Source: Closterium sp. Naga37s-1
Lineage: Eukaryota; Streptophyta; Zygnematophyceae; Desmidiales; Closteriaceae
Reading direction: 5' to 3'
DNA length: 64,000 bases
Assembly (NCBI GenBank): GCA_947471745.1
Contig: CANJKZ010001109.1
Span: 868,001-932,000, forward strand
Each line of letters starts with the position of its first letter. The first letter of the stretch is position 1. Position numbers and translations under genes: made by a program. The notes under the pieces were generated by a model, which saw nothing but the letters and a program-made list of their open reading frames with translations, was not told the origin of the DNA and did no database searches. Of the stretch, positions 1 through 11,618 are shown one piece after another.

Positions 1-3000
1 ACTCGACTCAAACTACGGGCATGAGATTGGGGGTGGTAGGAACGACGGTGTGGTGAATAGGAATACCCAAACGACCCAAGCCTGAATGTTGTGCGGTTCA
101 TTTTCTTTACAATCCTACCGACGCTGCCTGACTAGTGATCCCAGGGCTCTGGATTCCTAACGATTCTGAAATGACATCTTGAGAACAAGACACCACCCAT
201 CATCAGCATGCCATCATGCTAGACGAGCCAATTTCGAAGGTGCCTAAAAGAAACGCCAGATGTCACGCGATTTGGAGATCACAAGATCACGACACGAATC
301 AGCGTCACATGAGATATGACCATGAAACCGATCGGACGTCATGGTGAAATTGCTCCTTTCGGGCTCCTGAGCCAAAAAGACCATGATAACCTGAAGGTGC
401 AAGACTTGTCAAGGGTGAGGGTCCAATCAAAGAAGCCTTACCACAATCCTACCGAGATTCCAAACGTTTATTTAGAAGAAGAAGAAGAAAAAAAGCAGGC
501 TACAAAAAATCCCCAAGTTAACAGATTTTCCGAGTGACCGAAGGTTACAGATTCCAAGAATCTGCAAGTTACGAGATCCTAAAAGCAACGAGATTCGACC
601 AGCGGTTTCAAAGCGCGAAGAGGATCACCAATTCCCTCCGATCAGGCCCTTCCCTTCCAGACCAGAGAACAGCCTTCCGCATCTGATGAATTCAAGATCC
701 GAATTTTCAAATCTGAACTGAGAAGGATCTTAGTCGACGGTGGTAATCAAAACAAGCACAGTCTTAGTTTTCTGCCACCAAGTGCTCACATAGTTAGGGG
801 AGGGGGAAATGGAAAGCCACAGAAAATCCAAACGAAACGCGCAACCACTACATTTGGTACACGGATCCTACAGCACCTAGCTGCACGGTAGATCGAATTT
901 ATTAGCATCCGAAGAGTCACACTCACAGGAAGTCGGGTGAAAGCCCGTAGGGAGACCCAGTGGGAGGACAGAAGAAGCAGGGGTTCGTCTAGCAGCGGCA
1001 AACAGTGATCGGAGAGACTGCGCGCCGAAGATTAGAGGACCAACACGACAATTCCAAGAGAAAGATTGTCCAAGAGCAAAGAGTGAACAGAGAAGAGAAA
1101 GGGAGAGAATGTCAGTCTTGAACAGGCTGGTTCAGTCCTCGAACCGACAGTTTGCACAAATGCAGCTTCATTACAAATACAGCGCTTTCATTACAATTCT
1201 ATTTCTTCTTTTACCTATATCTCACGATGCATATAATTAATGCACACAGAATTTATATATGCTTCAGCTGAAAAATAATGTTCAAAAATCTTGAATAAAT
1301 TATTTTTGTTGCAATGACACCATATTCTCTGCAACATTAGTTCAGGGGGTCTATGCTATTTATAAACAGTACATGTGGATATACTATTTCTATGGTGTAA
1401 CAGTGTCTGTGCAAAGGAAACGTGGGATTGGGTCCCATTATCTCTCCGCAAACAATGCGAAAGAGTTGTGCCATTGGTGTGTTGAAAAAATAGACGTGGT
1501 CTTACGTGTCTGAGCGAAATTCCATTTATTCATGGCTTGGCCTCTCGTAAGCTGAAAGGGCAGGTGGCTATTTCGGCGAGTGAACCTTTTCATATTGTCA
1601 TGACGTGGACCACATTGGAAATGAGTCTACAAACTTTGTAAGAAGGTGCGACTCGCAGCATGCTTGCCAGGTCATGACGCATCAGAAACCACGTGACAAA
1701 GCTCATTGAGCTGCTAACCAAATCAGCGCCTTCCAAGTGGAGATTCCTCGGACTGGCAATTGTGATAGGTCAATCAAATTACGACATAACATGCTATTGG
1801 ATGATGGTACGTGTTTTTAGGTGATCGTAGGTGGGCAACAAAGAGCGCGAATATGGAAGGAGATCTGGAACATGAATTCGTCACCATTCGCGGCCCGAAT
1901 CATGAGAGCCTCGTTCACAATACTGGCTCTCGGTCATCCAAAAAACTTAGTACAGAAACCGACGGCGCGCAGTAGTAAATGCAAGGCTCTCTGAGCATGT
2001 TTTTTTCTAAACAACCAGGAATCTCTCATGGGAACACGCCCTGACAACATTATATTCAGCAAAGGCCCTCCCGAAGCGCGTTTCCGTGACAATGTGCCAT
2101 GCTAGGGCTGATGATTTCCCAGTTCATTCGGTTGGGATTTCAAAGGAGAAACATCTTCCTTGCGCACTCATCTGGACGCTCGAATTCCTCCCTTCGTGCT
2201 CTCGTTCTTCCCAACCACCAACCTGAAGTTCTCCCTTCAACCCCTTTGCTCACCTTCAACCGCTCATTTGCACGCTGCGTCCCTCCGTTGTATCTTGAGT
2301 CTTTGTCCCAGTTGATCGATTCATTGCACCTCTCAACTATTCTTGATCTTCCACAAGCTGCTGATTTTGCTGCACCTCTGCCTTGGTTTCGTTTCCATCC
2401 GTGCCGTGTGGTTCGTTGCACTCGCCATCTCGTACGCCTCCGTGGATCCTCTTGCTTACTACGATTCAACTAGATTGCATAGTCAGTCACTCTCCCTCGG
2501 TCTTCGAACCTAGTAATCGAAGTCTCCTTGCGAATTCCACTCGTTCTCATCGGTCGCGGTTTGTCTTCTGTCTCCTTGTGTGGAAGAGTAACGTAGGAGG
2601 TGAAACTTGGGAAACATCTGGCTCCTCGCGGTTTTTCAACAAGTTGGGACTCTTAGACACGCCTCACAGCCCGTGCCCCGGACCTCTCAACTGAATTTTA
2701 AAACGATTCTAACGCGTTTCGGAAGCACATGCGGGTTTGCTCGGAGGAATCTCGCCTTCCAAGCCGTTCCGAGTGAGGAGCAGAAACACCCAGCCGCGGC
2801 GCGATCAAATCCCGTGCGCATCCCGCTCTGGTAGCCCATCTTGTGGCAACACGTCTCGTTTCTCTCCGACGAAACAAACGCTCGAGGCGAAGTACCTACG
2901 GTGAGAGTTCTTTAAGCCACAACTCGCGAGAACTTCAAGAACGGGCACCTTCAACGGTTCGAGTCAACGAGGCACCTCCAACGTACCGGCAACTCCAGAC

Positions 3001-3055
3001 GCAATCACTCGCCCGTTGGCCACTTGTCCGTTTCCTCTCACCTTGATCCGCCGCC
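1..3055. other. Region without a recognisable gene
   Basis: Short open frames occur on both strands but none has a recognisable domain, coding-like composition or consistent splice partners. The last kilobase is rich in short pyrimidine runs and leads directly to the ATG at 3056, so part of it is probably promoter and 5' untranslated region of the next gene. No TATA-type or other promoter element could be assigned with confidence. Confidence 0.5.
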
Positions 3056-5669
3056 ATGGAATCTATTTCCGCAACCAGTTACACCACCAGCCGCGTGTAC
3101 ACTACGTCCTCGTTATCGGGTGCCTCGGGAAGCTCAGCAGCCGCCACCGCCGCTGCCACCGCGTCGTTACACTCGTCGCATCACCTCGTGCCGTCGGAAT
3201 CCAAGATTCTCCGACTACCTCTCGCACTGGCCTCGCCAGCGTGCCGCGCCTATCGTCGCGGCTTTCGCAATCCGTCGCACGGCGGCGCCAACGAAACCCG
3301 AGGCGATCGCCGGAGTCTCGTCGTCAGCGCCGGCAGTCGTCGGAGCAGGGGGTGGGACGACGCGGGCGAAGAATCGAGGAGGAGCGACGAGGTTCAACGC
3401 ATGCTGGTGGATATAGTGCGGCTCCAGGTAAGGCTACTTGATTTTTTTGCCAGAACTTTCCTCATCGAGGTAACTCATCTCTTCATCTCGCTTGCTTGTT
3501 CTCGTAATCTTTCTTCCTCTCCCTCTTTCTTTGTTCGCTTCGAATTTGAGGAACGTGCTCGCTACCCCCTGTCGCTTACGTCGTTTCTTTCTGACGCACA
3601 CGGCGTCGCACGGCGACTGTGTTCGCAGATGGGCGAGGTGCGGATGAACTCGCTGGTGGAGGAGCGCTCGGCGCGCTTGAGGAGAATCGCGCGCGATAGC
3701 CACGAGCAGCTGGATCGCATCGCCGATCGCACCATGAAAGGCGTCGACGATCTGAGCGACAGGGTGAGTCGTCGCGAGTCGTCGCAAGTCGTCGCGAGTT
3801 GTCGTGAGGAGTCGTGGGCATCGGCGATTCATCATCATCACCGTCGTTGTCGCCTGTCGCCGTCGTTCGTCCTCGTCGCCGTCGTCATCGCCGACGTCGC
3901 GGAAGCGTGGTAGATGATGCGTCGTCATAATTGCTTCCACGCATCCTCTCGCGCCACGAAGCCACGGGGTGGGTGTTGCGTCAGTCATCGTGGTGCTTCT
4001 GTCGAAATCTGGACCAGTGAATCTTTGTTTCAACGTCTTGGCCTCTGTGATGTCTCGCGCGCTCTGGCGCTTTCCTTTTCTCACAACAACCACTTTCTTT
4101 TTTTATGACTTGCACGTTTCCACGTGGCATCCACCGACAGGTGCTGCGTCAGCTGGACGCGGGGGCATACGCCATCGAGAGAGACTTGGAGAAAGCACGC
4201 CAGGAAATGGAGGTGAGCTCGCTCGTCCTACCCTACACCTACACTACCCCAACCTCCCCAACCCTACTCTACCGGACCCTATCCTATCCAACCCTACCTT
4301 GCCCTGTGATCCTTTATTCGTCCTTCGTCTTTTCCTAGCTGCATGCTGCGTGGCAACGGTTTCGGCTTCTAGAGCTTTTGAAGAAAAATTCCGAAATCAA
4401 ATTGTGGATTGCATCTTGATTCCGTCTGAGTCGGGGTTTGGGGGTTGCGAGGTTTATGAAAGATAAAAAAATGAAGGTGGACGCATGACATCAATAATGA
4501 AGACGATCACAATCCCATTTACTACGGCCACAATAGATTCTTAAAGACACCCGTTGCACCCACTCCCTCACTCGCGAACTCCCACCTCTCTCCCTCTTGC
4601 TCCCTTCCCTGCCTCTCCTCCCCTCCAGGCCCAGGAGAAGGACTTTGAGGAGTTTGAGCGACGCGTATACTCCTCACGCAACGAGGGGCTCTTCTTTAAA
4701 AACCTCTACTCCCCCTCCTCCTCCTCCTCGCTCTCCTCCCGCCGCCGCCGACCCCTCAGTCGCCGCCCATCCCCCTCCTCCTCCTCCTCCGCGCCTCCGT
4801 CCTCCCCTGCGTTTCGCCAGTCCCGCGCGGCCAAGTCCCGAACTGCTGCTGCAGCAACAGCCATGTCTGCCACTGCTGCAGAGGCTTCTCTCTTTGAGAA
4901 CTCTCCAACAGCGAGCAAGATCAGCAGCGGCAGTGGCAGCAGTAGTGGCGGCGGTGGTGGTGCTGGGGGTGAGCGATCTAATGGAATCCTTATCTCCGAC
5001 AGGATTAACACACAGGATGGGGATGAGGGATTGTGGGATGATGGTTGTGACGGCGAGATGGAACAGGAGGGGCGGGCGAGTGGAGAGGGGACGGACGGAG
5101 GGGTATCCATGTACAGACGGATTCTCCATGCTGGCCTCTCGCTCGTGCTAGTGTCCTTCCTCTGGAGCTCCACAACTGGTACGCCTTCTCCCCCCCCCCC
5201 TCCCCCCCACACCGTCTCCCCGATTTTCTTTTATTTTCCTTTCCATGCAATGGATGTTCTGCTTTGCGGAGCCAGGCTGGTGTGGAAGGCTGCGCTGACC
5301 CTGATTTGTTATCAGTATCAGTGAAAAGAAACACCAGTTTTTTCATGCGGCTCATGCGGTTTTGAGCTTAAAACGCCCTGGTCCAGGCCTCTTGCTCCAC
5401 CACCATCCCTCTCTTTCGTTCCCGAGATCCCCCTCATTCGATCCCCTGCCCCCAATGCTCCCCATGGTGCAGCATTCGTAAGCGGCCACACAATGCGGTT
5501 CTCCAAGGTAGCTGCGTATACTGCTATCCTCTCAGCCATGCTGCTGCAACTGAAGTTCGAAAAAGAAATAACCGGGGAGGATGATGGTGAAGAAAGTGAT
5601 CGGGAGGAGGAGATGGCTGAGGCTGATTCTCCATCCGCATCTGCTCCCCCACTAAAGGACCTGCATTGA
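3056..5669 (+). CDS. Probable plastid-targeted coiled-coil membrane protein (five exons)
   Basis: Exons are 3056-3427, 3629-3763, 4141-4212, 4629-5178 and 5473-5669. All introns are GT..AG and the exons join in phase to 441 residues ending at TGA 5667-5669. Residues 1-124 are rich in Ser, Ala and Arg and poor in acidic residues, as in a chloroplast transit peptide. Residues 125-215 form a charged helical stretch that looks like a coiled coil and ends in a block containing RNEGLFFKNLY. A Ser/Ala/Gly-rich linker follows. Two hydrophobic segments lie near residues 358-372 and 389-403, then an acidic tail ends in KDLH. From memory the helical region plus two late membrane spans resemble an uncharacterised plant plastid inner-envelope protein family (Arabidopsis At1g42960 type), but this was not tested by search. 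The gene structure is firm; the function is unknown. Confidence 0.72.
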
Positions 5670-6960
5670 TGCTGAGCATAGTGTAGGGAGTAGTGGTTGG
5701 AGTACAGAAGAAGCTTGTCCGTACAGGTGCTGGGATGTACAAAGCTTGTTTGTGAAACGTTTTGAAATGCTAAAGGTTGGTGTGGGATTGGCGATAGGGG
5801 TTTGTAGCAATGCGTGTCCCTCTTGTTTTGATATGTTGCAAGTAGTGTAATTGTACATAGGGACTGTTATGAATGAACTTGCAGAGTGCGCAGAATATCG
5901 AATAACGAGAATGAACTGATTACTGAATTTCTGAATTACGATACAATGCAAGTGACGAGGCCTAAATAGGGGAAGTCCTAGCTAGGCGGAGAGGTTGGGC
6001 GAGGATGGCTCGGTGATGGTTGCGATTGGTGCGGAGGCGACTCGGGAGTGGTTCGGTGATGGTTGCGATTGGTGCGGAGGCGACTCGGGAGTGGTTCGGT
6101 GCGACGAAATAGGAAGGAAAGGTTCGTCGCGTGACCCTCGGGATTGCCTCGATAACGAGTGCCTCATTAAGGATTTGTAAATCCTTACAGGGACTGTCTT
6201 TTACGAGTCATATAGAGTGGCGCGGTGTGTTTCAATACTGCCTCGATAGGAGTCTCGTAAGGTTGCTTCGTTTTGATGCTCCATCAAACTGGCAGTACCG
6301 AGCCAATCAATACAAACCAAACCCACAGATTTGTGTTCCAAGCCTGCACACTATTGGCTGGTTCTCAGTGATCCCGAAGCTCAGCTTCCCCTCACCTTGC
6401 CACTTCCGCGCTTCCGCTCTTCCATTTTCCGCTCTCCCAACTTCCGTTCCGCCCCCCCTCTGTGGAAGCACACTAGCTCATTTCCCGCCTCTTGGTTTCG
6501 CGCGACACATCGCCCGCTCATCGGCATTTTCACATTTCGGCACAGTACGGTACGGTGAATTGCATTACTGTACGGTAAGAGGTTGTAATGTCTGTGATTG
6601 ATAATCGCAGCCACCTACCAGCAAGTATCACACCAGCACATTTCCACCCTAGAGAGGTGGTCAGTCACCTCAGCTGACGTTCGAAATAATATTCACCCTT
6701 GAGCATTTGTTGCACTGGTGGTTCATCTAGTCGTTGTTCCGCGATTTGCGGGGAAGCAGAGAGCCGTCCCTTGATTCCTAAGATCCTGCTGTGGTCTTTG
6801 GTATTCAAACGATTCAGTGTAACTGGGAAACTTTGGCAAAGCATTCCCGAACGTTTCGTCTCACATAGACGTGACGGCCTCGAACGAGAGTGCTCTCTTA
6901 TTTATCGGCCGCCGGCCTGCTTCCCGTCTCGCGTCAAGTCTCATAACCTAGGCAGACACT
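5670..6960. other. Intergenic region
   Basis: No gene is seen. It holds the 3' flank of the preceding gene, a 43-bp direct repeat and AT-richer sequence before the BPA1-like gene. The short open frames here have no recognisable features. Confidence 0.5.
6011..6098. repeat. 43-bp tandem repeat, about two copies
   Basis: The word CGGTGATGGTTGCGATTGG begins at 6011 and again at 6054. The two units are identical over nearly their whole length. Confidence 0.85.
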
Positions 6961-9900
6961 ATGGGGGTACGCTCCGTCATCCAGCCCTTATTTTATTATT
7001 TCTAATTCTATGGCTTTCTCATTTACCGATTCTGATTCAATTTTCTCCGGGTCTCCCTCTACCTGCATCTTCCTCCTCATCCTGTTCCCTCGCCGTCTTT
7101 CCACATTCCATAACTTCCTCGAGTTTCACCCCTCTCCACCCCTTACATGGCATTGTTTCCTTCTCTATCCATCCGCTTGCAGTTTTCAATCCAGGCATCC
7201 AACATCTCCTACAAAGCGTCTGAGAAGGACATTTACGAGTTCTTCTCCTTCTCCGGAGAAATCACTGGCATTGAGACGAAAACGTAAGTATCCGAGACAT
7301 GAATAGCATCGGTCAGTTGGATGCAGTGACATTGAGGAAAGAGCGAAAGTGGGAGAAGCAGCTGCATTGCCTGAACCCCACAAGTGGATCTTAATCGGAC
7401 AATGTGACGAGATTCGGAACGGATCGGATTGGATCGAATCGGATCAACCGTTTTTTATCCTTCGAAAAAACTATTCCACGCGATTCGGTATAGAATGCCT
7501 AGTGACGGTAATCTGGAAGGAGCTTCTCGCGCAGCTCGTTTATGGTATCGAGGTGAATTCACAGCCATTTATTTTCCTTATACGTCCGCTTGCAACAACA
7601 ATGGCTCTGAAATCACTTTCTTGATCAGGCATCTGGTCACACAGAAGTCCGTCGGTCGACGTTCCTCTTTCACGCTAAGCCCGTTTCATCTCACTGTTTC
7701 GCGGGTGACAGGGATCTGAAGAAGGGCCAGGTGGCGTACGTGACGTTCGCGGATGAGAGAGCGCTGGAAACAGCTCTGCTTCTGACGGTACGAAGATTTT
7801 ACGCCGGAATTCACGGACTGTATATATCCCTTGCAGTTCCGGTCGTTGCGTGCGTCGCCTCTGACGTCATCCTGTGCCTGAACTTCTATCGTCTCCAATT
7901 GAGATGCTTTTTTGCCAACTCAATAACATAGCACCTCCTTTCCTTGGCGCCTTTCACCGTCCCCCCCCCGTCCCCGCCTCCCCTTCTCCCCACACCCCTT
8001 CCCCCGACCCCCTTAAACTAGTGCTTCTTGTCATCCCCGTCTCCTCTCCCCCTCCCTTTCTCCCTCCCCACCCCCTCCCTCCCTCTCCCCCCCACCCAAC
8101 CTCCTTCCCCCCTCGCCCTCCCCCTCCTTCCCATGGCTGTTGCGCTTTCGCTCGCCCTCGCCCAAGCAGGGCGCGGTGATTGTGGACGAGCCAATCATAG
8201 TGGAGGTGGCGGAGGGGTACGAAGCCCCTCAGAGAGCCTCTCACGTGGCACAGGAGGTGCAGCGAGCTGTATCCGCGCAGGTAGTTGGCCTTAGGGAAGA
8301 TGCGGAGATTGCTTGGGGAGGTGCGGTGCTTGTTGGGGATCTGCAGTGCTTGAATGGGGAGGCGGTGTGGTGCTTGAATGGGGAGGTGCGGTGTGGTGCT
8401 TGAGTGGGGAGGTGCGGTGCGGTGCTTGAATGGGGAGGTGCGGTGCGGTGCTTGAATGGGGAGGTGCGGTGCGGTGCTTGAATGGGGAGGTGCGGTGCGG
8501 TACTTGAATGGGGAGATGAGCTGTGGTGCTTGCTTTTAAAGGGTCGCTTTGTGCGGGGTACGTTGCTTTCGAAGGGGTGGGGGTTTCACACATGATATGA
8601 AAACGGATGTTGATGGAGAAAGGGAGAGAGAAGAGGCGGAGAAAGTGACCACAGATGCTCGATCTGAGAGGCAAGTTCGAGTCGTACCAACACAACATCC
8701 CTCTCCTCCAAACCCCATCCACTCCCTTCTCACACCTACCCTGGTGCTTGAATGGGGAGGTGCGGTGCGGTGCTTGAATGGGGAGGTGCGGTGCGGTACT
8801 TGAATGGGGAGATGAGCTGTGGTGCTTGCTTTTAAAGGGTCGCTTTGTGCGGGGTACGTTGCTTTCGAAGGGGTGGGGGTTTCACACATGATATGAAAAC
8901 GGATGTTGATGGAGAAAGGGAGAGAGAAGAGGCGGAGAAAGTGACCACAGATGCTCGATCTGAGAGGCAAGTTCGAGTCGTACCAACACAACATCCCTCT
9001 CCTCCAAACCCCATCCACTCCCTTCTCACACCTACCCTGTTTCTCTCCTCCCTACCTTCCCCCCTGCTTACCCCTGCCTCCCTCTTCCCGAGCAGTCTCC
9101 TGCCAGTTCTTTAACTTCTAGCTTCACAGCCCCCGACATGAAGTCTGCAGAGGGGGTAGTGGCTTCCCTTCTCGCCTCAGGCTACATTCTAGGGAAGGAC
9201 GCAGCAAGCAAGGCCAAGGAGTTTGACTCCAAGCACGATCTCAGCCGTACAGCGGCCATCCAGGTCGCTGCTCTGAAAGAACGGACGGTCGAAACTGCTG
9301 CCACGCTCGACAAGAAATACGCCATCTCGCAAAAGTTTTCCGAGACCAAGGAGACGGTGGCACGCTCCTGGACGACGGTCGACGAGCAGTACAAAGTTTC
9401 GCAAACTGCCCGGGGGGCAGCGGCTGTAGCGGAAGCCTCAATTTCCGAGGCCGGGCAGTATTTGATGAAGAACCAGTATGTGGCTACCAGTGCCAGCTGG
9501 TTAGCCGGGGCGTTTGGGAAGCTCGGCGAGATTGTTGGAGAGGTGAAGCAGCAGACCCTACAGAAGGTGCATCAAGCAGAGGAGGAGCGTGGGGAGGTTC
9601 CAACCGTCTCTCTCGGCGATGGCTCGGCCTCTGCTCCCGGCGGTTACAGTGCCGTCTCGGGTGCTGGTTTTGATGATGATACGCCTGGTCCTGCTGCTGG
9701 TGCTGCTGCTAGTGCAACAAGCTCAGGTGGTGTTGCAGGGCTGTCATCTTCTGGGGCGTTGGAGGACCACGGCCCTCCTCTCTTTGCATCATCTGATGCT
9801 GCTGCTGCTGCCGCCGCTGCTGCTGCTGCTGCTGCTGCTGCTTCTGCTCCTGCGCCTGCCCCCACACCTGCTCCGGCCGGGTCTCTCATGGATGATGTTT

Positions 9901-9989
9901 TCTCGCCTGGCCCTGCTGCTGCTGCTGCTGCTCCAGCCGTGTCCGCATCGCCAGCAAAACTGCGAACAGAGGAGCCTCCCCTGTTTTAA
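6961..9989 (+). CDS. BPA1: BPA1-like RRM protein (binding partner of ACD11 family)
   Basis: Exons 7183-7283, 7712-7787, 8170-8280 and 9096-9989 join in phase. A two-codon first exon (6961-6966, ATGGGG before GTACGC) fits the phase but is tentative. The product is about 395 residues. Residues 3-100 form an RNA-recognition-motif fold: SNISYKASEKDIYEFFSFSG supplies strand 1 and helix 1, and GQVAYVTFADERALETALLL the RNP1-like strand and helix 2. Next comes a helical region with the family hallmark VVASLLASGYILGKDAASKA and a second block near YLMKNQYVATSASWLAGAFGK. The C-terminus is poly-Ala/Pro low complexity and ends in EEPPLF. In plants this family binds the sphingolipid-transfer protein ACD11 and influences cell death and ROS; that role is known for Arabidopsis relatives and only inferred here. 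The last intron carries large tandem duplications. The first exon could instead lie elsewhere upstream. Confidence 0.82.
8363..9039 (+). repeat. Intronic minisatellite (26 bp) and 296-bp tandem duplication
   Basis: In the last intron of the BPA1-like gene a 26-bp unit around GGTGCGGTGCTTGAATGGGG repeats from about 8363 to 8515. A 296-bp segment is then duplicated almost perfectly: 8448-8743 and 8744-9039. The word TTCACACATGATATG recurs at exactly 296 bases. The second copy ends 56 bases before the splice acceptor. Confidence 0.9.
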
Positions 9990-10625
9990 GCTGCTTCCCA
10001 ACTTCCCACTCTCCCCGTCTCTCACTCTCTATCCTTCTCCCTTCAAAATCCACCTTCTGTCTTCTGCCTTGTACCCCAACCCCTCCTCTTTTTCCTCATC
10101 CACTCATTCATTCCATCACATCCATCTCTCCTCACATTCCTACGCTGCTGCGCCCTGTCGTCCTCCTTTGGTTGTCACGTCACGCTGCTTTCCATCCTTT
10201 GGTGCGGAGTCTCCTTAGCCAATCACTCCCACGTTCATCTGTCCTCTTTCTGCACTGCATGCTAGTTATGGTAGTTGCCCTACCCCTGGCATCGAATTAT
10301 CAACCTTGGGTTGGGTGACGGTTCGCCTGCTTATAAAAACAGTACCGCAATCTGAATGAGGCTAAGCTGGACCTTTACTCTCTTTTCTTACATGCATGTA
10401 TGGTGTGTTATGTACTACAATATCGTAGCTTCCTGTCCTGTGGTAATGTTGCATGCATGCATATGGCGCCACTCTTATTGTGACTTGGTTGGTGGTGAGA
10501 CTTACAACCAAAAGGTTATGGTAGGATCAAGACGGGAACAAACAACCATTGGAGACAACGCAAAACACCAGGCAGGCACACCACGCTGCTTCTCCTCACA
10601 TTACAAGACCAGTGATAGCTCCATG
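9990..10625. other. 3' flank of BPA1-like gene
   Basis: Pyrimidine-rich sequence follows the TAA stop and probably includes the 3' untranslated region. No further gene is seen before the hAT-type terminus at 10626. Confidence 0.5.
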
Positions 10626-10920
10626 CAGGGCTTTTTTTTTTATTTCCAGAGCTGTTTTCTAGGGAACTCTGAAATTCAGGATTCATTATGAGCGTTACTC
10701 TGATTTGTCAGAGAAAACTTAACTTCTGAAAAATATGCTCTGGGCAGTCAGGGGTCTTATTAATACAACTTTCAGTGTTTCAAGTATCGAAGCCAGGCCT
10801 TCTGCACTCCTACCAAAACCGAGCCGCTGTGCTACACGCTCACCATACAAAGCGCTGACGGAAATTATATAGCTGTAGTTGTTTACGAGTGCAATTGAGT
10901 GAACCAGGCCCTCAGATGTC

Positions 10921-11120
10921 AGCGAAAAAAGGCTGATTTAGGGTCTGGACGCTGATTTCACAGACATGTGGGCGATGTGCTGGCTGAAAGTTCAGTTTTT
11001 TTTTTTAATGTGTTGGCTGATTGTTCAGGTTTCTTTTTTTAAGTTTTGGCTGATTATTCAGCGTTTTTTTACAAGTGTTCGCTGATTTATCAGACTTGTA
11101 ACGAGAGTGTAGGCTGAATT
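10921..11120 (+). repeat. Left subterminal repeats of hAT element
   Basis: Several copies of a motif close to GGCTGATTNNTCAG(CG) are separated by T-rich spacers, for example near 10978, 11020, 11046 and 11079. Such arrays are typical binding sites for hAT transposases. The binding role is inferred. Confidence 0.7.
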
Positions 11121-11618
11121 CACGCTATTACAGATTCGTGCAGGAGCCGTGAGTTTCGGCTGTCCAGGTTCATCGACCGTCAATCACGCAAAATTTGCCA
11201 TGTACAGCGCCGACGCGGGGGGAAAACGAATTTCCGACTCGTCGTTTGCTTCGTTGTCACCGACAGAATGCTTAAATATATGTGATTCGTTGGTAAACCA
11301 ATCACATCCCTTATGCGCCAATCACCCGCCACCAGTGCAGCACAGGAACGCACCGCACGCACTCACGACAAGGACACCCACCTCACCCCATCTCACCCAC
11401 CCCGAACCTGCATCTAAGTGCGTGCATGGTGCCCCCTCGTCGCGCCGCGTAGCTGATGGGTGGTGAGAATGAGAGGGCCTTCTTTTATGGCTCTCTCTTG
11501 ATGACCCCACCGTACCCACCCCCTAGGCGAGCTGCACTGTCAATCCACGCCTCTCGCCCTGGTTTTCTCAAACCCTAGCTAGCAACGTTGGAGCTCGGCA
11601 CGCTCTCCCCTTTCAGCC

